Positions 35,001-47,031 of a DNA stretch of 64,000 nt are shown here, piece by piece. Below the pieces are notes generated by a model, which worked only from the letters and a program-made list of their open reading frames with translations, made no database searches and was not told where the DNA came from. The DNA is from Metopolophium dirhodum (Eukaryota; Arthropoda; Insecta; Hemiptera; Aphididae): NCBI RefSeq assembly GCF_019925205.1, contig NC_083566.1:744001-808000 (forward strand). Direction: 5' to 3'. The position numbers and the translations under genes were made by a program. Every line of letters begins with the position of its first letter. The stretch's first letter is position 1.

Positions 35001-35186
35001 CAAATTCACTTTCTAGTTTTGACTTCTTAACAGGTATACGACCAGTAGGTGACTGTAAGACTGTAAGTCTCAAGTCATGAGCGATACGCTATAATTCACA
35101 GTCATTCCGTTTGCGTAATCGAAGTTTCCTATACTCACAGATACTCATCCTAGGTTTACCACTATTATTTTTTAGTATTTTTAATC
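35001..35186 (+). promoter_or_regulatory. Candidate promoter and 5' untranslated region of the DDX19-type gene
   Basis: The 180 bp before the ATG are less AT-rich and contain 'cacagtcattccg' at about 35097-35109, an initiator-like TCA word. No TATA box is placed correctly. The start site is a guess. Confidence 0.3.
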
Positions 35187-38100
35187 ATGGAATCAATCAC
35201 CAAAAACGTAAGTACAGGCTTTTATTTGTTCTAAAGCGACATTTCATTTAAATTATGAAAATTGTATACACCTTTTAAAAAAAAAAAATTCTTGTACACA
35301 GTTTAATAATGCACACCTGGGTGACAAAGACTCAAATGATCCAACTGCGGAAACTCAAAGCAACACTTCTACCGAAGATGACAAAGAATTGCCAGCGTCT
35401 GAAAAATCTTTATTGCAGAAAATTGTACGTACTGGTCTTATAACATCTAAACATGACATTGAGGTGCAAAGACGGGACCCAAAATCACCATTATATTCAA
35501 TCAAATCATTTGAGTTACTTAAACTGTAAGATTTCCAAAATTTAACTACACTAAAAACTCGATTAACCGTCACTGTTGGGACTGAGACTATTTCGGTTAG
35601 TAGAAAATCAGCCTTAAATGTATATATTTTACGGAGAAGTAAGACCTGTGTTGTATAGGCTGTTTTTTGAACGATGACGGTTAAACGTGTTTCTTCTGTA
35701 TTTTAATATAAATAAAGATTATATTAAAAATATTTATTATGTATGCCATTGTTGGGTTTTTGTTTTCATTATTTTTTAGTCATCCAAATTTGCTTAAAGG
35801 AGTTTATGAAATGGGTTATAATGCACCGTCAAAGATACAAGAGACTGCATTGCCTTTACTCTTGGCCAATCCGTAAGTCTATATATCTTAAAAATATTGC
35901 ACACAACATAAACTCAAACCACTGTTAGACAACTAAATTGTCTTTGTTTATATCAATATTTTAATCTAAATTTGATTTAATTGATATTTTAGTTTATCTA
36001 ACTATTAACTAATATATATTTTTGGGTTTTGTTATTCACAGAGACTAAAATATATAATTTATTGCACATTATAGGCCTCAAAATTTGATTGCTCAGTCAC
36101 AGTCAGGTACTGGAAAAACAGCAGCATTTGTTTTGGCTATGTTAAGTAGAGTTGATCCGGATTTGCATTATCCACAGGTAATTTAGACTAAATTCTTTTG
36201 CAAATAGTGTGTTTAGTTATTTAATTCTTTCCAAATGTTCGTGTAGGTAGTTTGTTTGTCTCCCACGTATGAATTGGCTATTCAAACGGGGGAAGTAGCA
36301 GCAAAAATGTCTACCTACTGTCCAAACATTAGGTTAAGGTATGCTGTTCGCGGTGAAGATGGTTTGTATTTTTGTGTATAGTTTCTTAATTGTTAAGACA
36401 GTATTATATATATTATTAATTTTTAGTTGATAAAGGTTCCAAAATAGAGGAACAAATAATTGTGGGTACACCTGGAAAAGTTTTGGATTGGGCAACAAAG
36501 TACAAATTTTTTAACCCAAAACATATTAAAGTATTTGTGTTAGATGAAGCTGATATTATGGTTGACACCCAAGGTCATCAAGATCAAAGTTTCCGCATTA
36601 GAAAGTAAAACTTCTTCTAACCAACATTTTTATTTAAATTAAAAATTTTAATTTCATGTAAAGGTTACTACCAGAAACATGTCAAATGATGTTTTTTTCG
36701 GCAACATATACAGAAGATGTTATGAGGTTTGCCAATGCTATTGCTCCTATGTCTGTCATCATAAGATTAAAACGTGAGGAAGAGACATTAGATAATATCA
36801 GACAATATTATGTTAACTGCAACAATAAAGAAGATAAATACAATGCATTAGTTAATATTTATGGAGGAGTGACTATTGGACAGGCTATGATCTTTTGTCA
36901 GGTAATTAAAGCAAAATATTAATATAAGTTAATAACCGTTTTTCATTGTGCATTGGTGATTATGTTGTATCTAAGCATTTATTTATTGATCATAAAGAAA
37001 AATTGAATAATTTAAATTTATAAAGGATATAAATTTAATTATCTGTTATTATTAGCCACTTTCTAAAATTTATTTTGAATGAATTATTATTATTATTATT
37101 ATTATTATTATTTATCAAACCTATTTTGTTTTACGTTTTTTAATATTTTTTTTAAATATTTCATTTCTTATTTTTTAATCTATTTAGTCAGTACTCATCT
37201 AATTTAAAACAATTAAGTAAGTTACATATTTTGCATCTAATAATTTTTATCTTTATTACATTCAAGACCGCTGATGTGTTGACACACCACTGCTCATTCA
37301 ATATGTTTAGTCAATGATGATTATTGTTAAATCCTACTGACACGTTTATGCATCAATGGCCCACAAAATCAACCAATCAATATATTTCTTTTTATATTTA
37401 TTTTACCTTGATGGCTACCTTAAATTTCTATAAGTTTCAATTAAATGTACATTTATAGAATGATTTTGAAATGAGATAGAACTTAACTTAAAAGGTGGCA
37501 TTTTGGAACAAATTAGTTATGAAACGTTAATATGATACCTGCAGAGTTAAATAATATGTTTATTTAAGGGAATTCGATATCGTGATTTTCTGTTTTTGTC
37601 TAACACGCGTGACATAGTATGTTAGACGTGTTTTTTGCTAAACACACCAATTGATCTAATGATAAGAATTCTGAAAACAGATTTGAATTTGTCGTCAAGT
37701 CAAAATTGACTTTCCCACATTTTTGATATTATCCCCCCAATTCCTAAAAATGTCAAAATAAAAAAGAGTATTTAAAAAATTTGTATTTTTATTTTTGGAG
37801 AAGTTAAAATCAAAAAATCAAAAATGTGGGAAAGTTGATTTCAAGTAGACTTGACGACAAATTCAAATCTGTTTTTAGAATTCTTATTGCTTCATTAGAT
37901 CAATTGGTATGTTTGGCAAAAAAACACGTCTAAAATACTATGACGCGTGTGTGTTAGACAAAAACAGAAAATCACTGTATCAAATTACCTTAAGGTAATT
38001 GCAAATGAACAATTAATTCAACCAATATGTACCAATCTTTTGTCAATCGTACCAATGGACTTGTTAACGCGATAAGACTTCTGAAAACTGATTTCAATTC

Positions 38101-41100
38101 GTTAATATGTTTGAATATTTAAAATTTACAAAAATGTATGTCTACTAGAGATATCGACCCTGTCACATTCTAAGATATTTAATTTAATTTTCAAATAATT
38201 AACATTTAAATTTTTAAATATTCAAACAAAATTTATTGATGTTATATGCTAAAAAAGTGGTCTTCTTGATCTCAAGTAGACATATTAACAAATTCAAATC
38301 AGTTTTGAGAAATCTTATCGTGTTATCAGGTCCATTGGTAAGATACTAGAATTAACAAAAAGTACTCACAAGTATAGTTGTTGCTTGACATACGTTATTT
38401 ACCATTCACTCGTGCAACACCAATACGGTGACTTGTACATGTGCTTGTGGGAGCACTCCGCTATTTCTTTTACACAGTCACACACACTAATGATCACTTA
38501 CTACACATATATATATATATACAAGACCTGCATGCATACATATTGAAAATTGCCTCCTTTTAACTCTTAAAAACTGTCCATTTGTAATTCTTATTAAATC
38601 TTTTTATTTTTGACATAAACATCCCTTTTGGCTACCTAAATATGACATATTATATTGTAAGATGCATTTTAGTTTTTATGTTACACTTCTTATTATCACT
38701 TAATACAGTAGCATCAATTATTGTTACTATGATGGACTCATAAATAATGTATTACCTACAACATGTTATTTGAAATATTCTGTATTTCAAAAAAATATAT
38801 TATGATCCAATACCTCTCAACATGGGATATTTAATATTTATTTGTTATCATAATTTTGTATTCGACTAAGTCATTTTTTTTAAAACCCATAAGCCATACT
38901 TCAACCTAAAACTTATATTGTCTAATAAATTACAATAATTCAATATTGATAAAAATAAAATAATTTTATTTATAAAATTATAAAGTTTTATATACTTGTA
39001 TAAACTAATATATTCTAAGATGTTATTCATTGACATAATAAAATTTGGTTAAAAATCTGGGAGGAGCTAGAAATCTCAATTAACTTTATTCATTATGCTT
39101 TAGGCATTTTAGGCATCTGCCCAACCCCCAATCCCACAATTTACGCTTATTATGTTAATAAAAATTAGATCATATCATAAATAAGATAAAATAGAAATAA
39201 TATATAAGCATATAATTTTAATGGCCTTATATGTACTTTGTAGTCGTAAGTCTTATCTAATTATACTTAAAAATCACATTATTTCAATATTAGTAGACTG
39301 ATTGATACATTGTAATATTTTATCAAGAGCTATTTGTTTTTTATCAAGGATAATTTTTTTAAGTGATTTACATTTTGTTAGCTCTTTGTATGAAATTTCT
39401 TGAATTTTATTTTCTCTCAGATCCAAAACTTCTAGATTATTTAGAGCAGGAAAATTATCCAAGTTTGCCAGTTTACAATTCTTCAGTGATAAATGTTCAC
39501 ACATAATTAAATATTTTAAATGATTTAAATTGCTGTGGGATAAATCATTATCGCTCAAATCAATATTTTTGTTAAATAGAAACATGTGCATATGATAAAA
39601 TGCTGTTAATCCATATCCTTTCAAATTAACACTATCCATATTATTGTTATTATTGTTAGAAATCCAATGTTCAATTTGGTAACGGCTTTCGAGGTCATGA
39701 TAATAATTTTTCCTTTTTGTATCTAATTCTTTTAATAATTTAATGTTTCTAAGACAATTTTTAAAATAATTATTCGGTTTTAATGTGTAAAGAAGTAACA
39801 CATAAGTTAGTAAAGCCCATTTGCTTTCTGGCTCCATATCCAACAGTTGACGTAAACTGTCCAGTTGTCCATTTAAAACAAGTCGAAGCTGTTCACTAAT
39901 ATTAAGATTAAAAATATTTTGTTGAACATTATCTATTGAAAGATTATCTATTACTTGGTTTACTTCATCAATAATCTGTATTTTGGTACTGTCGACATTG
40001 TCTAGTTTTTTATACCAAATTTTTGTATCACATTGTTCCCAATTTGTTTCTCCTAATCCAACAATTTTATAATTATTTGGTAATTTTCTGTTTAGTATGA
40101 GATAAATTTCATTTTTTATTTGAGAAACTTTGTATATAAATTTGGATGGTTCTAGTTTTCCTATAAGCCATCGCTGATATATCCATGCACTTTGGTCTGA
40201 AGGATCAGTAAATGCTGCACTTTCCACCAATGATAATTCTGAAATTTTGGTAGATTCTTCATCTTTTCCTGCAGCACTAAAAAGTTTTGATCGATAATGC
40301 CATGCAGAATAATTTGAAAAATTTGACTCAATCATTTCCATAGTAAATTTCAATTCATTTTCATTTGGTTCTTGACACTTAGATGCAACAATTTGTCGAT
40401 AATCCCAGCAATGAAAATTTCGTTCATCTATTTTCAAATACTTTGTACATAGTTGCAATTCTCTATTCCAATCTGGATTAGGATCTACATTATCAAGTAG
40501 CCAATTTCGGTGATACCATGCTGAATAAGATTTTGGATTTACTTGTAAACATTTTTCAGTTAAATAAAGTTCATCATTAATTATTTCTTCAGATGGTTTC
40601 AAATGTAGTAATATTTCTTTTCTATAATTCCATATAGTAACAATATCAGGATTAGATCGTAATAGTCCTTCAGATGATTTCAATGCTAAAACATCATATT
40701 CATTACGAGATCGGCGCTCAAATACATCATTGATAGTATTTCGATATAATTGAAGTTTTTTTTCTTTTTCTCGATCTGCAGCGGCTTTTTGTGCTTCAGT
40801 TGTACGTACTTTTAGTCTGTTATGCATATTTTATAAAATTAACCTAAAAATTAAAATAATAAATTTCATTATATACACATCATATTATGTTGTTCTTATA
40901 TTATAATAATACCTAACAACAATTAATTATATTTGTTAAATTTAAATTTTAAAATGTTTGATGTGATAATTATTAAAATATACACTTAAGTTACATAAAA
41001 TAAATAAGTAACACGGCATAAAATAATTTACAATAGGTAGGTGACGTCAATTGAAGTATACAGTATACCTAATGTAGTTTCATACTAAAACATAAATACA

Positions 41101-43592
41101 ATGAACAAATCTCACCTTAAAAAAATATTCACTAATAAATGTTAAGTTTTTAGAAAAAACAAATATTGTTCAATACATAATTATTTTACTAATAACTACT
41201 TATAATATCCAAAATAATGATATTGTAATTTATACTACTCAGTGATAAGAAAAAGATAAATTTCAGTGTTGCCATTTTGTCAGAAGTTATACGGTATAAA
41301 AAATATATTATTGTATATAACATTTTTATAACATTTATTTAAAAATTGACATCACACTTGTAAGTTGTAAGTAGAAAATTGACAGTTTTACGGCCGTTTG
41401 TTTTTACAATGTCCGGTAAAGTGTCGGAAACGCTAACAGACTGATAACAGATTTTATTACCAACAGAATTCGGCCGGTTAAGTGTCGGGTTAACTTTAAC
41501 CGGAGATTGTAAGCATGACCCTTAGATGTATTTCTTGAAAACAAATTTAAATTTTATTTTGCTTCCAATGATATAAGTTTCAAATTAAACATACATTTTT
41601 GAATTTTTGATAATAATAAATTGTTAATTAAAAAAAAAAAATAAAGCTAGAATCACTCACAAGAAATCTGTTAAGACCTTTTATAAAGTTTTAAAATTTG
41701 TAATTTGATCAATTTATATTCTATATACCATGAAGATTAGGAATAAGAAGACCTAACAAAAAGAGAACTGTTATTCTGCCACCAGGATCACATTCTTCCT
41801 GGTTAATAGTAGGGCTACGTTTTACCATAAACTATATAGTATAATTGGGATTATATAATATTTTCTATTTGGTTTTTCGAATTATATATGATTTATTATT
41901 TCTTATGAAAAACTAATAAAAACATCTATTATAATCCTTATTATACTATACAGGGTGTAACAGAAAACCCTGACGAACTAAGATAATAAATTGATACTAA
42001 TTAAACAAATGAGAACAATTATATGGATAATAAATAATTTAAGAAATATACTTGTTAGTTAAAAAAATTATTTTGAAAATGTTATCATGTTTTATATTAA
42101 TATTTATATAGGTAGATATATACTCCAAAGAAATATCGATTTTAAAACTTAGAAATAAACTTCTAGGCTTACCCAAATAAACGTTTTTACCATCAAAATT
42201 TGTCCAAAAATTAGATTTAAAAATTTGCTATTTTTAATTTTTCCAAAAATAATGTAATAATTTTAGTATCAAAAAATAAATTAATGTTTATATTGTACTT
42301 TTAGTGTACGCATCTATAAATATATACATAAAAGTTTCAATATTGATTAGAACCAAAGTTATTTCATTTGTCGCGTCTTTCTATTACATCTTGTGGCTTG
42401 TATACTATGATACAACTTAGCCCTCATATCAAATGACCCACTGCTGGTGGCAAAATAACCTTGAGCTTTTGGTTAGCTGATTTTGTAAACTTAAGTTTGG
42501 TCTCCTTAATTCTAATCTTGCTATAAACATTGTTGATAGTATTATTTTTGTTATTGGCAACTTTGAATTTAGTCCTTTTTAAATAAAGTAATATGCTGTA
42601 TAACGTTGTACCTATATAAATACTAGTCGTTTAACCAGGCCCGTCGCTAGGGTACAAAATAGTTATGCACTGCTTTAGAGCGGCCTTTTAATTTTTTTAA
42701 AGAAATTGAAGCCGTAAAGTTGAATATAATTTTTGCTTTAGAGCAGAAAATATCTAACAACAAACCTGTCTTTTACCAAGATAAATTTTTTTTTATTAAT
42801 TAATAAAATCAGATGGATGGCAACAGGTATTTTCCTATCACCTCATTTGGTTTCATTGAGCAGGAGTTGTGTTGGTCATGAACAATAACTATTTTATATA
42901 ATTATTATTATATAAATAATTTATATCTTTAGTAATAAATATTACAGCATGATAATTCATAGTTAGATTATTTAATATAGGAAGTGTCACTACTGGTTAA
43001 TATAATATTTTAGCCCATATTCTTATTGTTCCCCCAGGGAACCAGATTGTATATTTTATTTAAAAATAAAAAAAAAAAGATTATTTAATAACATTTTGTT
43101 TTTGTTTTAGACAAAAAAAATGGCTTTATGGTTAGTTAATCAAATGGCAGAACAAGGACATGCTGTAGCTTTATTATCTGGTGAACTCACAGTCCAACAA
43201 AGAATATCTGTTTTGGACCGTTTCCGCGAAGGAAAAGAAAAAGTTCTGGTTACTACAAACGTATTGTCTAGAGGTAATAAGCATCATTATTTTGTTACTT
43301 ATTTATTTTAAACTTATATTTTATTACTTTAGGTATTGATATTGAGCAAGTCACAATTGTTATTAATTTTGATTTGCCTGTGACAGTCACTCGCGATCCT
43401 GATTTTGATACATATTTACACAGAATAGGACGTACTGGTCGTTTTGGTAAAAAAGGTATTGCTATTAACCTTGTAAGTGGTAGTTCGGATCATTTTGTAT
43501 TGAAACAAATTGAAGAACATTTTTGTAAACCTATTGAATGTTTGAATACCGACAATGCAGATGATATGGAAAAATTAGGAGCCGAAGATTGA
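35187..43592 (+). CDS. Dbp80: DEAD-box mRNA-export helicase, DDX19/Dbp5 (Drosophila Dbp80) type
   Basis: Nine exons are predicted: 35187-35207, 35302-35525, 35780-35872, 36075-36177, 36247-36361, 36427-36604, 36664-36901, 43111-43273 and 43333-43592 (1395 bp, 464 residues; human DDX19B has 479). All junctions are GT-AG and in phase. The motifs appear in order: Q motif '[14 protein letters not shown]', motif I '[12 protein letters not shown]', Ia '[10 protein letters not shown]' (Tyr where most DEAD-box proteins have Arg, a DDX19 trait), Ib 'GTPGKV', II 'VLDEADIM', III 'SAT', IV 'QAMIFC', V '[14 protein letters not shown]' and VI '[15 protein letters not shown]'. Family members act at the cytoplasmic face of nuclear pores and remodel exported mRNPs with Gle1. 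Intron 7 is 6.2 kb, far longer than the rest, and contains an antisense gene. The first exon of seven codons is the least certain part. Confidence 0.94.
37084..37112. repeat. ATT microsatellite
   Basis: About nine tandem ATT units in intron 7 of the helicase gene. Confidence 0.85.
37564..37993. mobile_element. Fold-back MITE flanked by TTAA
   Basis: The arms are about 190 bp each. The left end reads 'ttaagggaattcgatatcgt', the right end is complementary ('tatcaaattaccttaa'), and inside both arms carry 'gattttctgtttttgtctaa' and 'aaaatgtgggaaagt' in opposite directions. TTAA lies at both ends, as expected for a TTAA-specific (piggyBac-like) element. It is non-coding and lies in intron 7 of the helicase gene. 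Confidence 0.85.
38050..38340. mobile_element. Second fold-back element in the same intron
   Basis: 'taccaatggac' at the left faces 'gtccattggta' at the right. The arms continue with 'gcgataagacttctgaaaac' and the reverse complement of 'aatcagttttgagaaatctt', then an AT-rich centre. The inner arms resemble those of the element at 37564-37993 ('gaaaac(t)gattt' followed by Asn-codon-like AATTT), so the two are probably related. Confidence 0.75.
39274..40827 (-). CDS. RabGGTa: Rab geranylgeranyltransferase (GGTase-II) subunit alpha
   Basis: A single 1554-bp exon encodes 517 residues. With the beta subunit and the Rab escort protein it attaches geranylgeranyl groups to C-terminal cysteines of Rab GTPases in the cytosol. 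The N-terminus '[20 protein letters not shown]' matches the family. Five protein prenyltransferase alpha repeats appear at about residues 59-74 ('[16 protein letters not shown]'), 97-112 ('[15 protein letters not shown]'), 134-148 ('[16 protein letters not shown]'), 168-183 ('[15 protein letters not shown]') and 208-222 ('[15 protein letters not shown]'). The C-terminal 110 residues are leucine-rich repeats ('[20 protein letters not shown]'). There is no sign of the Ig-like domain found in mammals. The gene lies antisense within intron 7 of the DDX19-type gene and has no intron itself. A TTTATT (AATAAA on its strand) at 39085-39090 may signal polyadenylation. Confidence 0.96.
   Translation of the reverse strand: MHNRLKVRTTEAQKAAADREKEKKLQLYRNTINDVFERRSRNEYDVLALKSSEGLLRSNPDIVTIWNYRKEILLHLKPSEEIINDELYLTEKCLQVNPKSYSAWYHRNWLLDNVDPNPDWNRELQLCTKYLKIDERNFHCWDYRQIVASKCQEPNENELKFTMEMIESNFSNYSAWHYRSKLFSAAGKDEESTKISELSLVESAAFTDPSDQSAWIYQRWLIGKLEPSKFIYKVSQIKNEIYLILNRKLPNNYKIVGLGETNWEQCDTKIWYKKLDNVDSTKIQIIDEVNQVIDNLSIDNVQQNIFNLNISEQLRLVLNGQLDSLRQLLDMEPESKWALLTYVLLLYTLKPNNYFKNCLRNIKLLKELDTKRKNYYHDLESRYQIEHWISNNNNNNMDSVNLKGYGLTAFYHMHMFLFNKNIDLSDNDLSHSNLNHLKYLIMCEHLSLKNCKLANLDNFPALNNLEVLDLRENKIQEISYKELTKCKSLKKIILDKKQIALDKILQCINQSTNIEIM
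40828..43110. other. Remainder of helicase intron 7
   Basis: Contains the upstream region of the nested antisense gene (40828-41500, GC-richer at 41385-41515, where its promoter may lie). Otherwise it is AT-rich, with a lone hAT-like end at about 42638 ('ccaggcccgtcgctaggg') and no exon on the plus strand before 43111. Confidence 0.5.
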
Positions 43593-43711
43593 TTTGTAAT
43601 AATTATCTGTAATATTTTTCTTTATTATCTTTTATTTTAAATTGTACTATAAATTATGGATCATTTAAACCTGTATTAAGAAAGTGATGTTAACTTGATA
43701 AATATTTAGTG

Positions 43712-44063
43712 ATTTTTTGCTCAAAACATGCTTTACGGACCACTAAACGACGCTAAAGACCACTAAGAGGTCTGATTTGATTAATTTTTTTTTTCGTTGG
43801 AAAGGGGATATTTTTTTACAGGGTGCATTGGACTTTGATTTTTAATTTTGTTGCTTAAAACAATTATAATAAAAATAACAAAATCTTGTGAAAATTGGTC
43901 ATATTAAAAATCGTATTATATGGTTTAGAAATAGAATTTTTAAAATCCAAGTCCAATGCAACCTGTAAGAAGTGTTTCTCTTTAAAAAATAAAAATTTCA
44001 AAATCAGATCACTTTACGTGGCGTGAGAGTTTTTCCTGTAAGGCATGTTTTTGAGCAAAAAAA
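43712..44063. mobile_element. Fold-back element just 3' of the helicase gene
   Basis: The outer arms 'attttttgctcaaaacatgc' and 'gcatgtttttgagcaaaaaa' are complementary. An inner inverted pair, 'acagggtgcattggacttt' near 43820 and 'aagtccaatgcaacctgta' near 43955, faces inward. The two-level symmetry means the element is palindromic over about 350 bp. No coding. Confidence 0.8.
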
Positions 44064-45118
44064 CAGGTCACGTGCAGGCCCCTTAATTAAAATTCAGATT
44101 CAAAATCTTTTCAACAAAAGTTGTTTTTATACTAATTTTTAAATAAAAATAAAAATAATTTATCATTATAAGTAAACATTTTTATATTAAATACTTAAGT
44201 ATTTTTATTTTTAAGTTTTGTGACATCTAAATTTTTACATTTTGATAAAATAAATAAATTTAGATTCATTTAATTTGAATGAACAAATGATAGGTATAAT
44301 ATTTAAATCAACTGCTTGAAAATAAAAAAAAAATATTTACTCATTTATATTATTTATGGATTATTTTTATACCATTGTTTGCTCAACACGTTCGCTGCTA
44401 AAATGCCAATTGGCGTCATGTTCAACAAGATTGTTATTCAATGCACTACAATTTGGTCAGCGTTACGACTAAACTTTTTGTTTTTTGTCAGCATCTTCTA
44501 TAAGCATTGTTTCATAAACAAGTGCTTACAGTTCACTGATATTTTAATTTTTCAATTTCTGGGATTTTTTTTAAAACTAATTTTTTCAACGTCACGACAA
44601 CGTTTACAAAAATTCTAACGATATTCCACAATAGGCATGAATTCATAGAACAGACATTTTGTAATTTTTACCTGTTTAATACCTATACGGTGTTTTGTAA
44701 AGTGCATTTATATTTTGCTGTCTAGTCTTATAATTTATTGACTATCGTGGATAACTAATATTAGAGTCCATATTTAGTCTTGGTTAAAAGTATATATTAT
44801 GCAGGTAAGTTTACTAACTTTTTATAACTTTTTTAAAAAAATTGGTAGGTAGGTAACTGATAATACATCTGATTTTAAATTTGTTGAGTTAGACTTGCAA
44901 CACGTTATGAACACTTTTATTAGTGATAATATAAAATAAAAATGAAATCTAGAGTAAAAAAAATTATTTTGTTTTTATTATTATTTATGTTGGCAAAGCT
45001 CCACCATGTTACTTTTTAATAAAATGTATGGTGGGGCTCCAGTCCCCCTCCCCCACCACAAATGTTTGGACTAGTTGCGTCATTGGCCACATATAAACTA
45101 CGTACTTCAAAAATGGAT
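44064..45118. other. Spacer, nothing recognised
   Basis: AT-rich. The 100-codon open frame at 44316 lies in T-rich sequence, with no domain or conserved-looking segment. At 44995-45090 a C-rich patch resembles the subterminal part of hAT-type elements. Confidence 0.4.
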
Positions 45119-45126
45119 TTTACTAG

Positions 45127-45731
45127 CAGTGCCGCAACTAGAATTATTGAGCCCTAGGACAAAAGATTATTTAGGGGCCACTATCTAGCACCACTGAACC
45201 AGGGTTTAAATTAGTCAACAAATTTATTGGTGTCAGTTAGATAAAATTCAACAAACAAACATAACCTTTATCAAAAAGTTTTTCATACATATTTTAGTAA
45301 AGAACTGCACTTCTTAATATTTGTCATATTAATTTATTATAAATAAAAACACATGCAAGAATAAGTTCATTAGAATATATTAGAATAAAGTAATACATTT
45401 TCCGTTTTTGTTCTATATTGAGTATAGCAATGTTTGAAAGTCCATTTTGACCACATGAATTTCTTAAATAACTTTTTATGATTTTTAATTTTGAGAATGA
45501 TCTTTTAGCTGTTGCTACTGTAACTGTCCGTATTAAAAATATTGTACAAGCTATAAACGATAATAATAAATCAATGACGGACTACAATTTTTAGTCCGCG
45601 TCATCAATATTTTAATATAATCAATTTATCAATATAAAAATTAAAAATTGTGAAAATTATAAATAGGGATCACAAAATAGCAATGGGGGGGGGGCATTGC
45701 TTCAGCTGCCCGGGTGGATGCTGCGGCACTG
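45127..45731 (-). mobile_element. hAT transposon copy with intact ends
   Basis: Ends 'cagtgccgcaac' and 'gctgcggcactg' are inverted repeats (11 of 12). The direct repeat 'tttactag' flanks both sides (45119-45126 and 45732-45739). The interior minus strand carries a transposase remnant. A G-run occurs near the right end (45685-45694). Confidence 0.9.
45400..45560 (-). pseudogene. hAT transposase C-terminal fragment
   Basis: The minus strand reads 'IRTVTVATAKRSFSKLKIIK' followed by 'SYLRNSCGQNGLSNIAILNI' and a few more codons. This is the hAT dimerisation domain, with A-K/E-R-S-F-S-K-L-K followed by the 'GLSNIAIL' helix. It is the only transposase part left in the 605-bp element. Confidence 0.82.
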
Positions 45732-45739
45732 TTTACTAG

Positions 45740-46300
45740 GTACCTATCTCGAATTTATATATAATACTATAATATCAAGATTATCCAGTATTAATTATTC
45801 ACGAAAATAATTTATGTAAATATTAGATAGATTCTTCATTTTTAGTGCAAGTGTAAGTAACCTAACCTAACCTGGTTGCCGCCAGCCGGTAGGTACCTAC
45901 CTACCTAAAGCTACATATAACTAAGGTACTTTTACTATATTGACGTGACATAAAAAGGCTTTTTTATACTTATCAAGATTATCTAGTAAAAATTAATTAT
46001 AATTTGGTATTTACGAAAATAATTTCTGTATATTTGTATATTTCTATCAATAGTTTTAGAGCAACTGCAATGACTAATTTTTTTTTGTTTATCAAGTTTT
46101 GTCTTCACGTACAAGACTCGAATCGGCAAAAAATAAGTAGTTCCATGGAGGAGATGTTGTACAAGCCAAACATTCTACAAATATATAATTACCCGCACTA
46201 TTATGATTATTAATAATTAATTACCAGTGTCTTGCACACTAGAAAATAATAAATATTAATAATCCATTAAGGACGTTGCACCCGAATGTGTCTCTCCGTC
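45740..46300. other. Spacer, nothing recognised
   Basis: AT-rich with two CCTAA units at 45862-45872. The 69-codon open frame at 46004 shows nothing recognisable. Confidence 0.4.
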
Positions 46301-46308
46301 TTAAGGCC

Positions 46309-46655
46309 CCCGCAAACCCTATTAATTTTTCATCAAAACAACCTTAGCGACTGACAAAAATTAAAGTACTTCTAGGGGTTCGATTTAAAAAATGTAAAGA
46401 TGTTTTACTTGGTCAACAAGTCTACTTTGCATTGGTCGGAGCATATTTTTTATATTTTAGATATTTAAATATTTTTGAATATATTCAATATTAAAAATTT
46501 AAAAATTTATAAAATTTAAAATATTTATTCTCGTCAAGAATTTTCTAAAATTGAAAAAGTGCTCCAACACAAACATCTTTACATTTTTTAAATCGAACCT
46601 CTATAATTACCTTAATTTTTGTCAGTGCGACGGCTATTTCATGGTTTTGAATATT
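46309..46655. mobile_element. Fold-back element family F1, copy 2
   Basis: Left words 'gcaaaccctattaatttttc', 'cgactgacaaaaattaaag' and 'gattta(a)aaaatgtaaaga' mirror right words 'tacattttttaaatcgaac' and 'aatttttgtcagt'. The central part includes 'ggtcggagcatattttt' facing 'aaaagtgctcc'. It is homologous to 19187-19500, which reads in the opposite direction at its outer end. Two open frames at 46545-46858 overlap its right arm and flank and are not genes. Confidence 0.72.
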
Positions 46656-47031
46656 AATTTGATCTAATGACTTTAAATGACTTGTGCATGTGCGTGCGTG
46701 CGACCATAAACCAGATAAGAAATAACAATGAATTGTAAATTGATGCGGTTCGCGGGTGATGTCAGGGGAGTATACACACACAAACAGTGGCGAGCTGAAG
46801 CGCTTAATTTTGACGCAGTTCCATCAACTTTTCGAAGGGGGTAGACGGTTAATGCCACCTCGTGACTGTGGCGCAGAATTACATGCTAAAGCCTCTTGAC
46901 CTCTTGGCTCTTTTGATCACATTTTATTTACATCATAATTTTGTTATAAGTAAAAACAGGATGGCGGTGGTCGCAGGAACGAAATAATTACCTAAACGCA
47001 ACTCCTTAAAAATGACACATTTGCAGGGGCC

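Noticed and set aside
42638..42760. Possible hAT-type element starting 'ccaggcccgtcgctaggg'
   Set aside because: No complementary right end or target duplication was found.
44316..44618. 100-codon plus-strand open frame
   Set aside because: T-rich hydrophobic translation expected from composition, with no domain or gene context.
46545..46858. Two minus-strand open frames, 78 and 61 codons
   Set aside because: They overlap the right arm of a fold-back element and its flank and show no conserved character.
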